Positions 47,157-59,219 are shown, counted from the stretch's first letter. The stretch is 64,000 bases of DNA from Strongylocentrotus purpuratus (GCF_000002235.5 NW_022145605.1:37705141-37769140), one strand, 5' to 3'. Translations and numbers: made by a program. The notes: a model not told the origin generated them from the sequence alone.

Positions 47157-48886
47157 GTCCATCACTAGTGGTAACTAGTAAATATAAAGATAAATCTTTC
47201 TTTAAAGCTAGGTATGACTAAACAAAAATTAAAAATGGGATACATGAATTAGAAAATATTGCATGCTTTATGCTGAGAACATCCTGAAATAGCTTCATGG
47301 ATATTTTTTTCACCTCTTTTTTAAAGTGGTATGACTTGAATTGTTGTATAAAGAAACCTGAACTTATTGCATGTCTCATTGTTGAATCATTGCAAATAAA
47401 AGACAGTGTCCGTTGAAGACATCCGTGGAAGCACTGTTGATATGTTGCAACTGAATGTTTGGGTTGTTAGATCAAAATGAATTCACTAAACTAGAGATAG
47501 AATGATTTTTGGAATAGCACCCCTGAAATCTTACCCTCACAATTTCTCAAATGTAATATTTCATACTTGAATGTCATCATGAATGGTAGAGATTAAGAGG
47601 CAAATAGTGAATCATAGTTCTTGAGGACCATATTGAGAGCCAGAAAGACAGTCCCATATACATGTTTCTTTTACATAGATTCAAACCCCTATGTCTCTCT
47701 GCAGTTCATATTCATACATGTATGTATCATGTAGAAGAATCGCTATGTGATACACACTCAATGTTCTAGAATTACCCTTGAGTTACTCATAATATTGCAT
47801 TGTATGTCACACCCCAAAATATATACTTGTTTTGCGCTTGGATGGCATTGTCATTGCCTTGATAATGAATCAGTTAGTCAGAAGAAATGTTGTCGTCTTA
47901 AAGTTTTGCACAGCTGTAGAAACATCAATGCATGTGTCCAAGACGTCAACCCACCATTATACATGTATGTTGTAGTTCACCAATGACACTTCACGCTCTT
48001 TTATGTTTTGATTTGTTCAACAGCATGCTAAGTCAGTAAGTACAATTATCTTCGTCAAAAAAATTAGAATTTGTTTGTTTCATCTCTCTGGCATTTTGCC
48101 TCTTTTTCTGCTCACGCTTTGTTTGTGGATTGATTGATGCACATGTATTTGAAAAGCTTGCTGTGTTTTGCACCATTTCTCACTCTGGTCTATGTTTGTA
48201 AGCAAATTTTAAATAAAGTTGATGCTTGCGAACATGTTTTTGATGTGCTTTTATGTAACTGCCGTGTTTTTTTTGTAATAAATGTTGCTTTTTCTTCAGA
48301 ATTCTATTGTAAATGCAATGTACTGATTCTTAGAAAATGAAGATGGGTCTATCAAATTATATCCAAAATCTACACTTAGAACACTTTCTGCACAGTAGAA
48401 CATAATAATGTATTTTGTCTTATGACTGTTAGAGTTAGAACCCAACATTTATATTACAGCATTATATAGAAAAGAAACAAAGCATATATATTCTAAAAGT
48501 AAAAAGGAATCTACATGTAGATGTAGCTACAATATATATTTTAATCATCAAAGTGATATACAGAAAAATGAGAACTATATAATCGGGTATGAAAATTGTA
48601 TGCTGTATTATTCATGTAGAATAATAGTAAAAAACAATATATTCATATATCACAATATTACCATATTTTTCTATAAATTTATTTGATGTGCCTTACAGTG
48701 CATGTGTTCACTTTGATGTGTTTGCGTAGAGAATGGCTTTGAAATGAACATGATGTACAACTACAGCATGCCGTGATGTGAAATGCAGCTATGCATGTAC
48801 ACAGTGTGTTATGTACCTTACACCAGATGAAGAATGTATCTGCTGTTTTTGTCTGTTTTTCTCCCATGCATGAAACACAAACTATG

Positions 48887-48984
48887 TCGTCGCTGTTTTC
48901 ACGAAGTGACGGTAGTGAAAAAAAATTGCAGTCACTTTGTGTGACGATTTTCCTCACTACCGTCACTTCGTGAAAACAAGGACG
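48887..48984. mobile_element. Short foldback element (24-bp perfect arms)
   Basis: 48895-48918 is the exact reverse complement of 48954-48977, and outer 'cgtc' pairs again. The arms contain the sub-palindrome 'tcacgaagtga'. The loop is 35 nt. Confidence 0.7.
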
Positions 48985-51444
48985 ATGTGTTCAAAGTAGG
49001 CCCTACACGAACAAGTGACAAATTGGATTGGCACTTTGACAAAGTTGATTATAAAATGATGAAATTGATTGAAGCACGTGTATGTTTCCAGCTAGATATG
49101 ACAAGATTGATTTGACTTTGAGGAAATAGGCTGCAAAGTAATGAAATTGATTGGAGTTTAATAATAAATGACCAAAGACGAAATTGACCATTTGGTGTGC
49201 AAGATATCAAAATTTCAAGACGAAATTTAAATGAAAAAAAGTTGTGAAATTAAATGAATAAAAGTGTTTAAATGGACGGGTAAACCTACTGTACAGTACA
49301 TGTTTATACCAAACTTACGAATTAGGTGTTAAGAGGGGTGGGGGGGGGGGGGGTAGAGACAGTTGTACCCCTCCCCCTTCATCCATACATTGATCCCATA
49401 CATGTGATTGCATTCATACAGACATTTCATAGAACTGATTTCTTAGAGTACTGGTGTGCTAATCACTGCTACATGTACATGTGAATGTTAGAATAGAGAA
49501 CATGAGTAGGGATGACATGAATGTGATTGCTTGGTGTAAAGTGCTCGAGGGCAGCACTAGAGCTGATTAATTGATCTCATGTGGAGACCATATGCTAATA
49601 GGATCCTTATCATCTTGTTTTTCATAGAACTCTATTTATTCCTTTCAGAATGTCTGTATTTTGAGATGTAACTAAAAGTGAAAATAAAAGATGAAAGGTT
49701 GCATGGTGTATATTCAGAGAAATGTGCCGCAATAAGTTTGAGAGTGCAAGGAATGTGATTGTTCTGCATAAAATGCTTGCAAGCATCAGTGTTATATAAT
49801 GTTAAATTCTGAGAAAGATTATGGAACATTATCAAAAGAAAAGAAAAGGGGAAGGTGTTTATAAGGATAGAGATGAACCTACTAATCTTTAAACTGTACC
49901 GAAAGATTCTTAATTATTTATTCATTCTTTAATTGCAGCCGTATTTTTGAAGTACCTGAACATGAAAACAAAGCAATTAATAAATCATCTTTATAAATAA
50001 AGGAAGAAAAGGGTCTAGATATTAGAGTTGGTTTTATGAACCAACATCTTCAGCGGCCCAGCTCTACATTTAAAAAATTAGATATGACGGCAATCTGAAG
50101 TACCTTTTTAAAATGTGCATATTACATAAGAAGAAAAAAGGGGGAAAAAAGAAGCAAATAATTAAAAAATATTGTTCATTATACTTTATTCAATATGTGT
50201 ACCAATTTTCATCTTCATATCACCAACCGTACATCTTGGGGGAGAGGGGTCATAATTGCCCCCCCCCTCCTATTAGAAACCCTTGAAATACCCCGGCCTC
50301 AGTAGCGTTAAACTTTACCCTTGTGATTAGAGCATGAAGGATGCTTCTTCATAATATTTGATTCACAGTTATATGCATCAATACCTTTCTTGCTCTTAGT
50401 GTTAGCAGACGACCCAATTCAAAATCACCTCAAAAGGAGTGTGTCAGTTTGTTGGGTGTATTTTCATATGTAGAATTTTGTTTACAAATAAAGTGCAGAC
50501 AAACCGAGGCTATCAGTAAGGTAAGCTCTTTTCAAAGCTATTAAATCTTACCATGGAGATATAAGAGAGACCAGACATAGAAGCGTTGTGTTTATGAGAA
50601 CCCAATGAAGCATAGAATACTTGATGATATTAAGCCTATAGTGTTCAAGAGAAAGTGTTGCGGAGTGGTGTCTTCTAGGTCTTGTGTTCATCATCAATCT
50701 CAAAATCCATTGTTGTTACCTCAAAAGACTTTTTTGAGAAAAGCAGAAATGTCCCTCAAAAATCAAATATTTGCACTGGTTGCAGAGGGCTTTGATTTAT
50801 ACTTGAAATCATTGCTCAACAGTACGTTAATAAGTTGTATAATTCTTATGCTGCATTCATCAGCATGTTTACAAATCTTTACTTCACAAGTTGTGATAAA
50901 ATCAATTAGAGATGTGCCCCTAGACTGTACAATGCCCATGTACATGTATAGACCCTTTTTCGAGAATGCAGTGTTCCTTAACCCTCTAAGTGCCATTGGC
51001 AATTCAATCTACCCACATTTCATGTTGTATGTAATCTTTTCAGATAAAGATGAGATTTATCATCTCTCTTCTTAAAAGTAAAAATGAGGCTAGGGACTGT
51101 GAAGTTTAATATCATGAAACATTGTTGGTTTGAGAATTTTTAGCAATGAAAAAAAAGTACATGTACTGCAATAATACTGAAAAGTGATTGAAAATGTCTC
51201 CCAAAATTTATTTCATTTAATTTACTGGTACTTTAGGGGTTAAGAAGATCTGCTTCATTGAGTTTTATTGTGAAAGGGAAATGATGCACAGCTACCACTG
51301 CATCAACAAGGAAATGAAAGTTCAGGATCAATACGAGACAGAAAGTATGGTTTTGGAAGGTTAAGGAGAGGAGGAGTGGAGGCTGGTTAGAATGAGAGTG
51401 AAAGGTTTTGTGTTACGGGAGGGGAGGTTTGGAAGATCTTGTCT

Positions 51445-51502
51445 GCTGACAGCCAGAAGGGCGTTATCACTCTCTTTTAACATGAGAGTTAACACCCTTC
51501 TG
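51445..51502. repeat. Hairpin built from the 'gccagaagggtgttaac' word
   Basis: 'agccagaagggcgttatcactctc' is followed after a 9-nt loop by 'gagagttaacacccttctggct', giving an imperfect hairpin of about 55 bp. The same word occurs singly at 26003, 37042 and 53556. Confidence 0.65.
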
Positions 51503-54500
51503 GCTCTCATCTGATGATGTGGAGGATTGGAGGTTGAGAATGATGAAATGTCATCAAAAATACAAGATAAAAGAAGGACATAATGATTTGAAAGAGCAAA
51601 CTAGAGGAAGGGAGATTGGTGGATATTAGCTGTGAAAAAATAAAGGTTTACACGATGAAAGGTTAGAAAGTAAAGAAAGGAAGTCCAAATAAGTAGTACT
51701 AGATGTTATTCTTGAGATTAAGGGAAACGGAAAAGGATACAGTTCTGCTTCCAATACAAATAGGCAGAAGAGAGGAGATTTCTCAGCTGTTGTGTCGTAA
51801 CAGTGGTAGATGATAATTTTAAAAATCCCAGTTGTAAGGTACATTACTATGTGGGCTGTATATGTTCAAATACAATTGTATTTAGAATGAGAGTCATGAA
51901 ACTCAAGAATGAAAGGTGTACTGTTTGAATTTGGGTCTTTGTTGAATACTTAAAGATGTAAAGCTTTAATATGCACACTCTCAAGAAAAATAAATCAGAA
52001 CAAATCGATTTTTCACATATACTTTGAAAATGACAAGATTTGACAAGGATATGAATGATTAAGTTGTTTACTGTATGTGTCAATCGAATTGCAGTTCAAG
52101 ATATAAACTGGGTTGAACAGAGGTTAAGTTCAAAGTCTTATGTGGATTGAGTTGGAAAATATAGCTTATACAACGCAGTGACTTTGTCAACAACAAATAG
52201 CTGTGTAGGAAAGAGGAAATGATGCATTGCTTCCATCAGGAATGAAAATGATGTTTCCTTGAGGTTTCTGAGCTGTCTTGAGAGGGTTCAAATAAATGAT
52301 TCAAGTGTTTGGAGGGAAGGAATTATGCACAAAACAAGCAAACAAGGAAAGGGTTTTCACTGTCCATATCTCCCAATCGAAGTATATATTTGAATATATA
52401 GCATACCATTAAAAAAATGATAAAAATTGCTCAACATAGTGTAGTATTTAAATCTGACCAACATTTAGGCAATTATATGTGAATTTAACTCAATTTGTCA
52501 GAAAAGATGATCATGATTTCATAAATCATTGCTAAAGTTGGATTTAAAATAGCCCAAAGTTTGTCAAAAACATGACAATTCTCCCCCCCCCCCCAGTTAT
52601 ATTTTTTAAAGAAAATTTTGCAAAATTTCCTTTGCATTGTACATGTACATTATGTTTAATCGGTCCATTTCTTGGAGTATAGTGTCTTTTGTACCTTTAA
52701 AACTCTAATTTGCCTCTAACGAGGGCAATTCTGTGCCTTGCATGCCTCCCGAGTTATGAAGCGGGAATTACAGATGGGTTTACGGATCGGATGGAAAAGC
52801 AAGAAATTACACAATCCAGGAATACATCTACAATGAACATGTATCATTGCATAAATTCTTTATTCCTTAGGAAACATAATTGGAATGTTTTAGATGATCC
52901 CAGTGTTTTTTCAAGAATGATGCTGTAAATTTCCTAAAAAGGAGTCATTTCCCCAAAAAATGTTATTAATTCTGCACAATGAAAGTGGCAGTCTAAAATA
53001 ATTGAGATTTATATTGTTCATACCATGCAGATTCCTCAAAATGTTATAGATTTTGTTGTTGTTGTTCAAACTATAACTGTGGCAGAAGAAAAAGGAACAG
53101 TATGGTAATAGATGTTGTGACTTCAGTGTATACATTCAAGTGAAAAGTATCTATCTGTATAAAAAAAAAAACTAGTTTATCCCGTGGCGCATCGTTACAA
53201 CTTACCAGGAATTGAAGATATATGGGGCTTCGCCTTAACTGTTTGTAATGTCATCTATCATTATGTTGTTTAATGAATAAAATCCAAAAATAAAGGAATT
53301 GGTTCCTATTAATTTTATTTCCCCTCCTGTTGACCTGAATTCCAGATTTGATTTTATTACACCCCAAGTAATCGGATCTTAATTATTATTGTGAAAACCT
53401 CTTTCATTTTCATTCTCAATTTCTAAGATGTATCTGTGTTGGCTCATAATTCAAGCATACAGAAACTTGTAAATGACAAACCTAGTAGGTGTTGGTAAAA
53501 CTGAAAGTAAATTTGAATTCAATAGAAGCCATTAAAAATATTGTTTGTTAGGAAGTAGAAGGGTGTTAACTCACTCTCACTCTCTATACACCCTCTCTCA
53601 GTTTCAGCTCCTTTATATTACACAGCAACAATACTTAATGTGGCAGTGGATGGGATATGTATTTTATTTTGATAATGAAAAAGCTTTACTTTTTGTTGAA
53701 GAAAACTTATGAAAAAGTAATGCAAAGGTGCAATGCCCATACAGTTTTTGTAGCTTCACATTAGGAAAATAAATACTTTAAACTAAAAACTTAGGTGTAT
53801 TTAAATGTTATGTTATATTTTGATTTAGCACAAACCCATTTCCCCCTACTCTAGGATCATTATGCTTGAATTACCATTTGAAGTACTAAAAACCCTCTAG
53901 ATTAAATCTTAGCTTGGAATTTGATGAATATTGCAACATACTTCAGCATGATTTGGCAGACAGACTACTTGTGTAAGTAATGTGACAGTCATTCAAAGAA
54001 TCCCAAATCCTTGACTAATAGGTTAATCCTTATTATTGTTTGCTGCTAACTGAATGATCTCTTTGATAAGCCTCTGATTGAAAAGGGGAAATATATATTA
54101 GTTAGAAGGTAGTTAGTAGGCCTATTCATCAACATGTATAAACTTTGATGCAAGAGCATAGAGTCATTGGATTATAGTGAATATTAGATGATTTAACATA
54201 CTTTAATCATTTTAATAGCTTTTCAACATACACTCTTAAAAATGATGATATTAAAGAATAAAGATGTATTTGAAACTATGAAAATAGATTCACAATTAAT
54301 TTGTCTGTTCCAGCTCGCTGTGAAAATTGAAAGTTTTGCAGCAATTATCATTTTTATCACAATCATTGCCTTGCTTGTGTAGAACAGAGATGAAAGACAG
54401 AAATCTTGTTCATGAGGCATTTCTGTTGAAAACCATAATTATGCAGTAGATTGATCAAAATACTGATTCATTGTAAACTGTTGCACATACATTGAGTCAC

Positions 54501-56281
54501 TTTCCAACATGTATGGTTCAAAGTTTCAAACTTTTGTATAGAAGGATGTGTACAGTGTACTTTCCGTCTCTTCTTTTTTGCTAGTTATTCCCCATAAAGT
54601 TCAAGCCATTACAAAAATGCATTTGGTTGAGTGCTATCTATGTATTATTGGATGACAACTGAACTAATGTAGCCAAAAAGGTTACTTCCTTTTTAGAACA
54701 AGGTATCAATCTAGAGTCAATAACCTCAAGGTATATGTACAGGTAGCAGCACATTTTTGGAATATGCATTGTCATCCACACATACATGATGTTCATGGCT
54801 GTGTAAGCTTGTTGATGCTTTCCCAACATAGCAACATCATGCAGTATTATAGATTAAATGTTTGAAAGAACCTGTTGCGCTTGCAGGCTATCATACTTAT
54901 TTCTACTTAACATACAAGGCCAATGGCTTTAACCTAGGGCTTGATGAGCTTAATGTTCAGTGAGTTGAATCATTCCAATCATTCATGTGTTTGTTTGCAT
55001 TGGATAGGGAACGTTATCCATGGTTACTCATGGTTACTCATGTTACATTTAGAACAACAGATTAAGCAACTATTTTTTCTAAAATGTATGAGTCATAATG
55101 ATAATAAAGGTTGTATAGAGTTGTATTGTTATATTCACTTTCATATACATAGATGATTTCAAATACATATACATGAATCGTGATCAGCACTTCAGAGCCA
55201 AACAATCAATTTTATCATAAATCTAGAATCTTCTGGGTTTTTTTCTAAAACATGTTCTGTGAAAAAATTACTGCAAAAGTGATGATCACATAGGCTCTAT
55301 GTATGAGTATCCTTCAAAATACAATGTCTTTGTCATCATAACAGTTAAATGTTGAAGTTTACCAGAAGTAATTATAAGTGTGAAAGAGGCCGTCTGTGGA
55401 AATATCACTCTATCAGAGATACCCTCATACATGTATTAGGTTGCATCGGGGAAGTATTGATAACAAGAATGTTCTCAGCTATAGAATTCCTGTCCTTCAT
55501 GAAGCCTCCTTCACACACATCGTGCATGTATGGTGATGATGGGGGTAAACTGGCTCTGAGAGACTCTTCAGACTAACTAGTAGAAGCTTATACAAAATTG
55601 TTTAAAGTAACGTCATATATAAAGAAACGTAATCTAAAGAAACTCTAGTTTTGAAGAGATGAGTGGACATGGCAGCTGGCCAATCATCAGTGTGAGTTTG
55701 AGATTAGCTACGCCCAGTTATACGATTTTTGTACGATAAGGTATATTCAGTCTAGAGTTGGACCTTGGTTCTTTATTACATTTGGCATGATGCTCAAATG
55801 TATGCATTTTGATATCCAATGTTTCACTATACTACTTTGAGACTAGAACGATTTATTTACTAATCATATATAGCTAACGTTGAATTTTGGTAGTATGAAC
55901 CCAGTAAAAACAACTGCAGCATATTAAAACTGAAATTAAACCTGTAAATGAAAGACAAATGGTGGGAGGGGGGGGGGGAGTAGCTGCACATACATGTATA
56001 GCAAAGGGCCCTGTAAAGCATTGTTACTCAATATCTGTGTGTTTTAAAGATGTGACATGCACCATGCTTGCGTGATCTTCAGACTTAAGTTGCACTGGCA
56101 GTGCTTTCAAGGTGGTTTATCTCTTCATGTGTGAAAGAGGCTTGGAGCAGTCAATGACCTCATTAGAAATACCTTGAGGAGAAAGATGATCCTAAAAGGT
56201 CTAATGAAACACAATGGATGAGGTTACTGGTGCAATCAAACTTACGGAGGCATCCATCTTGATTCCTTGCTGATGGATTCA

Positions 56282-56433
56282 CCAGGGACCATTTCACAAA
56301 GTTTTTTTTCAATGACAAATGACAAAAATCAGTGACAAATCTGTTGGCAACTAATCAGAAGCACAAATTTCAGTAGCTTATAACAAAAACTGTCATTTGT
56401 CACTGCTGACAAGTTTTGTGAAATGCCCCCTGG
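56282..56433. mobile_element. Foldback (MITE-like) element, family I
   Basis: The left end ccagggaccatttcacaaag.. pairs with the right end ..ttttgtgaaatgccccctgg, and inner 'tgacaaatgac' pairs with 'gtcatttgtca'. It is 152 bp. A related but distinct family with 'gtgtttcacaaag' ends lies at 59220-59505. Confidence 0.8.
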
Positions 56434-57122
56434 TTACAGTGTTGATGTATACATGGAGTAGAGAGAATAGAAGTTGCATAGAAGAAAAATAATGCTTCTT
56501 ACACACTCAGGAGTAGAATGCCTCTGAGTCTGAGTCTGACTTAAGATTTAGTATGACATTGAATATTGTTGTGTTTAAGAAAAAGAAGATGAGAGGGATG
56601 TAAAGAAGTATAGAATGTAGATATTGATAGGAGAGATGGGTGTAGAAAGATCAAGAGAATGTGGGATGATAACAGATAATTAAAGGAAATTTACTTTTGT
56701 GCCATTTGTTCATAGGGAGAATGTTGTTGGTGACCAACACCACCCCCACCCCCTTGGAATATATTACTCAACGCTGTCAACCCAAATGTTCTTTTCATAC
56801 GTGAAAGATATAACGTTCTTGTAAACCTAACGTCATACAATTTGTGATCTAACAAAGTGTATGTGTGTGTTTGTTTGAAATGAAAGCTAAGAAACAAAAC
56901 ACAACAAACAATCAAGCAAGCAAGCAAGCAAACAAAAAAAAATATTATGAAGATTGGAAAGATTGAGTGTCAAAATGAGAAGATATCATGAATTTATATT
57001 TAAAGAATTCACACTTAACCTCCATATTCTGCTACAAGAAGGCCCACTACCAGCCTACTTTCCATCCTTACTTTCCATCATCATTTGATAATAAATTGTT
57101 TCATCTTTGTGTGTTTCCTCAG

Positions 57123-57333
57123 GTTATTCAGATGTTCCGAGGCTGCAAGTTGGAAGACATGCCCCCTCACATCTACGCCTCTGCCCAGACGGCCTACCGG
57201 TCAATGCAGTCCACCCGTAAGGACCAGTCCATTGTCTTCATGGGGAGGAGCGGAGGCGGTAAATCGTGGAACGTCCGCCATATCCTGCAGTACTTGACCA
57301 TTGTATCTGGCACAAACAACAACATTGTCACAG
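57123..57333 (+). CDS. MYO18A: Class XVIII myosin, coding exon 4: P-loop
   Basis: The exon encodes residues 502-571 and the first base of 572 (acceptor tcctcAG, donor ACAG|GTGAGT, phase 1). It reads 'MFRGCKLEDMPPHIYASAQTAYRSM' (the 'PHIFAxAxxAYxxM' helix of myosins), then 'DQSIVFMGRSGGGKS'. The P-loop is GRSGGGKS at residues 542-549 (57243-57266). Ordinary myosins have GESGAGKT, and vertebrate MYO18A, as I recall, GSSGSGKT. The Lys is present, the Glu is replaced by Arg and the last Thr by Ser. 'NVRHILQYLTIVSG' is the helix after the P-loop. This fits nucleotide binding with weak or no hydrolysis, as known for the class. Confidence 0.96.
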
Positions 57334-57440
57334 GTGAGTCTTCAAAGGGTCATTGTTGTTGTAGTCATACTCATCAGAATGTCTTTGGTTCTGATAAGTT
57401 GATTTGAATCAAATCTGATTTCCTCTCTCTGGACAACTAG

Positions 57441-57661
57441 CCTGCGGCACTAATGTCATTTGGCAAGACATTGATCTACATATGCCACACTCAACCCAGG
57501 TGATGTAAATGGGTACCTAGCAGGAATTAATTCCTTGAAATGCTAAAGCGCCGTAATGGCCGCCGTGCTAAAGCCAGGGTAATAATCAGGAGCGCCAGGA
57601 GTGTTGAGTCTGACAGAGCTGAGCGCTATACAAGAACCCACTATTATTATTATTATTATTT
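57441..57661 (+). mobile_element. tRNA-derived SINE, 5'-truncated copy
   Basis: It starts in the body ('gcactaatgtcatttggcaag'), lacks A and B boxes, continues through 'gtaaatgggtacc' and 'gagcgctata', and ends in (ATT)n at 57644-57661. Confidence 0.85.
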
Positions 57662-57825
57662 AAACCTGTAGCCCTCTCACTCCCTATAAGCAAGAAGCTT
57701 TACAGATTTACTTCTATAAATGTCTCAAATTGCCCTTCAACAATAACTAGGGGGTTCTTGTGGAGAGAGTAGTTGTCCAAGGAATTATTTGCCAAGGATT
57801 AAGTTTTGTTTGGTTAGTTTTCAAG

Positions 57826-57986
57826 GCATCGCTGGAATGCTCCCCAGGAAGTGGAGATTGTGCACACATTGTGTGTCGGCAAGTACTGAATCCAATGACC
57901 GGGGTAATAGTATATTTGTAAAGCGCTTAGAGACATTTGTATTAAGCGCTATATAAAAGCTAAATATTGTTTCTATTATTATTATC
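57826..57986 (+). mobile_element. SINE 3' fragment
   Basis: It matches the 3' half of the copy at 58717-59057: 'gctggaatgct.ccca', 'gtggag', 'gccgggtaatagtata', 'taaagc.cttagagac', '.attaagc.ctatataa'. It ends in a short ATT tail. Confidence 0.85.
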
Positions 57987-58084
57987 TCTTTGATTATAAA
58001 TCACATTTTCAATATTTGGTGATACTGCATTGAACAATGACACCTCTCCCTCCCTCTCTCTTGGTTCCTTCTTTGTTTCATCAG

Positions 58085-58227
58085 TTGACAAGATCACTGG
58101 AGTCACCACCCTCCTGGATGCCTTTGGAGGGGCCAGGACCATACAGAACACCAGCGCTACCCGATGTGCTAGCATCTACTCTCTAGACTTTGATCACCTT
58201 GGACAGATAGCTTCCAGCTCATTGCAG
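58085..58227 (+). CDS. MYO18A: Class XVIII myosin, coding exon 5: switch I
   Basis: The exon completes residue 572 and encodes to 619 (acceptor tcatcAG, donor TGCAG|GTAAAT, phase 0). 'TTLLDAFGGARTIQN' is the 'xLLEAFGNAxTxxN' helix. Switch I reads NTSATRC at 593-599, where ordinary myosins have NDNSSRF and vertebrate MYO18A NGNATRF. Thus the first Asn and the Arg (598) are kept, but the second Asn and the Ser pair, which hold Mg-ATP, are not. 'SIYSLDFDHLGQIASSSLQ' is the strand after switch I. Note that Cys-599 replaces the usual Phe. Confidence 0.96.
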
Positions 58228-59070
58228 GTAAATCATACTCTATCAAGAAAGAATGGAAAGGGATTGGATCACTTCAGGGCATGGATGTACAGTCAGAAGT
58301 AATTCTATTCTATTGAATTATGAAGGAACATGACCATGGTAACGTTGTCTTGGCCACACTTCCTAGAGGAAATAATTCTAGAACACTGTTTTTCTATCGT
58401 GACCCGACATATGCTCTTGTGTCTCATTTCATCAATGATACAAGTTAGGGTAGTGGTTGCGTTTTGGTGTTATGTTAGGTTCAGTGATAGGGTTAGGCAT
58501 GGTGTTGTGTCTAGGGTTGAAGTTTGAACTTTGGTCATAGGTCATTGATAAAAGATGACCATGGAGCAATGTTTGCCACAGTATGTGTCATAAAACCTGT
58601 AAATTACATTACCATATGCAAAGGGTAGAAGCACTACAACTTTCTTTCTACCGTAGTATAATAAACCACACTGCCTCTGATGTAAGCCTGTGTTTGAGAT
58701 GTCAAGTCTCTTTGTAGAGGTGTCGTGGTCGAGTGGATACGTCACCGGACTGTCGATCACAAGGTCTGGGGTTCAAGTCCTGCCGCAAGCACTAATGTCC
58801 TTTGACAAGACATTGATCTATATTGCCACTCTCCATCCAGTTGTTAAAAATGGCTACCCGGTAGGATGCGAAAGTTAATGTGGTAATAGATGAGCAAGTG
58901 TGCGCTTGTAAAAATGATGCCTGGCTGGAATGCTTCCCAGGGAGTGGAGAATGTGAATCCGATGGCCGGGTAATAGTATATCCGTAAAGCACTTAGAGAC
59001 ATCATCAATGTATTAAGCACTATATAAAGGCAAAATATTATTATCATTATTATTATTTGTGTCATTTTAG
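58228..59070 (+). other. MYO18A: Intron 5 (843 bp), ending in a SINE tail
   Basis: It runs from GTAAAT to ..gtcattttAG. A full-length SINE occupies 58717-59057, and its ATT tail lies directly before the acceptor. The first 490 bases hold degenerate 'gttaggg'-like words (58440-58520) and otherwise nothing I recognise. Confidence 0.9.
58717..59057 (+). mobile_element. tRNA-derived SINE, apparently full length
   Basis: The tRNA-like head has an A box (TGGTCGAGTGGA, 58726-58737) and a B box (GGTTCAAGTCC, 58770-58780), as in pol III type 2 promoters. The body shares 'actaatgtcctttg.caagac', 'tgccactctcc' and 'gccgggtaatagtata' with the other copies. It ends in 'ctatataaaggc' and (ATT)n at 59036-59057. 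It is in the same orientation as the gene. It is not a tRNA gene: no acceptor-stem pairing after the B box. Confidence 0.92.
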
Positions 59071-59171
59071 ATCCTGATGCTGGAGAAGTATCGTATCGTA
59101 AGGAAACCTCAGGAAGAGAGAGCCTTCAATATCTTCTACTACCTCATGGCCGGCGCAGACTCGTCACTCAA
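59071..59171 (+). CDS. MYO18A: Class XVIII myosin, coding exon 6
   Basis: The exon encodes residues 620-652 and two bases of 653 (acceptor tcattttAG, donor CTCAA|GTAAGA, phase 2). 'ILMLEKYRIVRKPQEERAFNIFYYLMAG' corresponds to 'TYLLEKSRVxxQxxxERNFHIFYQLLAG' of myosins; vertebrate MYO18A has [28 protein letters not shown]. The acceptor pyrimidine tract is short and sits right behind the SINE tail, which may make recognition of this exon unusual. Confidence 0.95.
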
Positions 59172-59219
59172 GTAAGAATGGGTTCAAAGGTCACTGAAGA
59201 CCCAAATATATAGACACAA

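Larger units (their letters stand above)
36220..57122 (+). other. MYO18A: Intron 3 of the myosin gene (20.9 kb)
   Basis: It runs from GTAAGA to ..tttcctcAG. It holds a foldback element close to the donor (36259-36715), family D copy 2 (37055-37595), a poly(C)-preceded SINE (38043-38380), a degenerate tandem array (38530-39300), CT/AT microsatellites (40219-41144), foldback elements at 42266-42675, 44596-44740, 44789-44982, 48887-48984, 51445-51500 and 56282-56433, and G, C and CT tracts at 45.6, 46.3-46.66, 47.1 and 49.34 kb. A 156-codon open frame at 50605-51075 has no recognisable domain and is not called. The rest is unassigned AT-rich sequence. Confidence 0.9.
57334..58084 (+). other. MYO18A: Intron 4 (751 bp) with two SINE fragments
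   Basis: It runs from GTGAGT to ..gtttcatcAG. Most of it is SINE-derived: a 5'-truncated copy at 57441-57661 and a 3' fragment at 57826-57986. Confidence 0.9.

Noticed and set aside
50605-51075. 156-codon open frame on the + strand
   Set aside because: It is the longest repeat-free frame in intron 3, but it shows no domain, no splice-flanked structure and an ordinary AT-rich composition, so chance is the simplest explanation. A protein search with hits in other echinoids would reverse this.
58440-58525. 'gttaggg'-like words, possible interstitial telomere repeat
   Set aside because: Only four or five imperfect, unevenly spaced matches; no TTAGGG array.
58717-58790. Possible tRNA gene (A and B boxes)
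   Set aside because: The boxes belong to a SINE head: the sequence runs into the common SINE body and no acceptor stem closes it.
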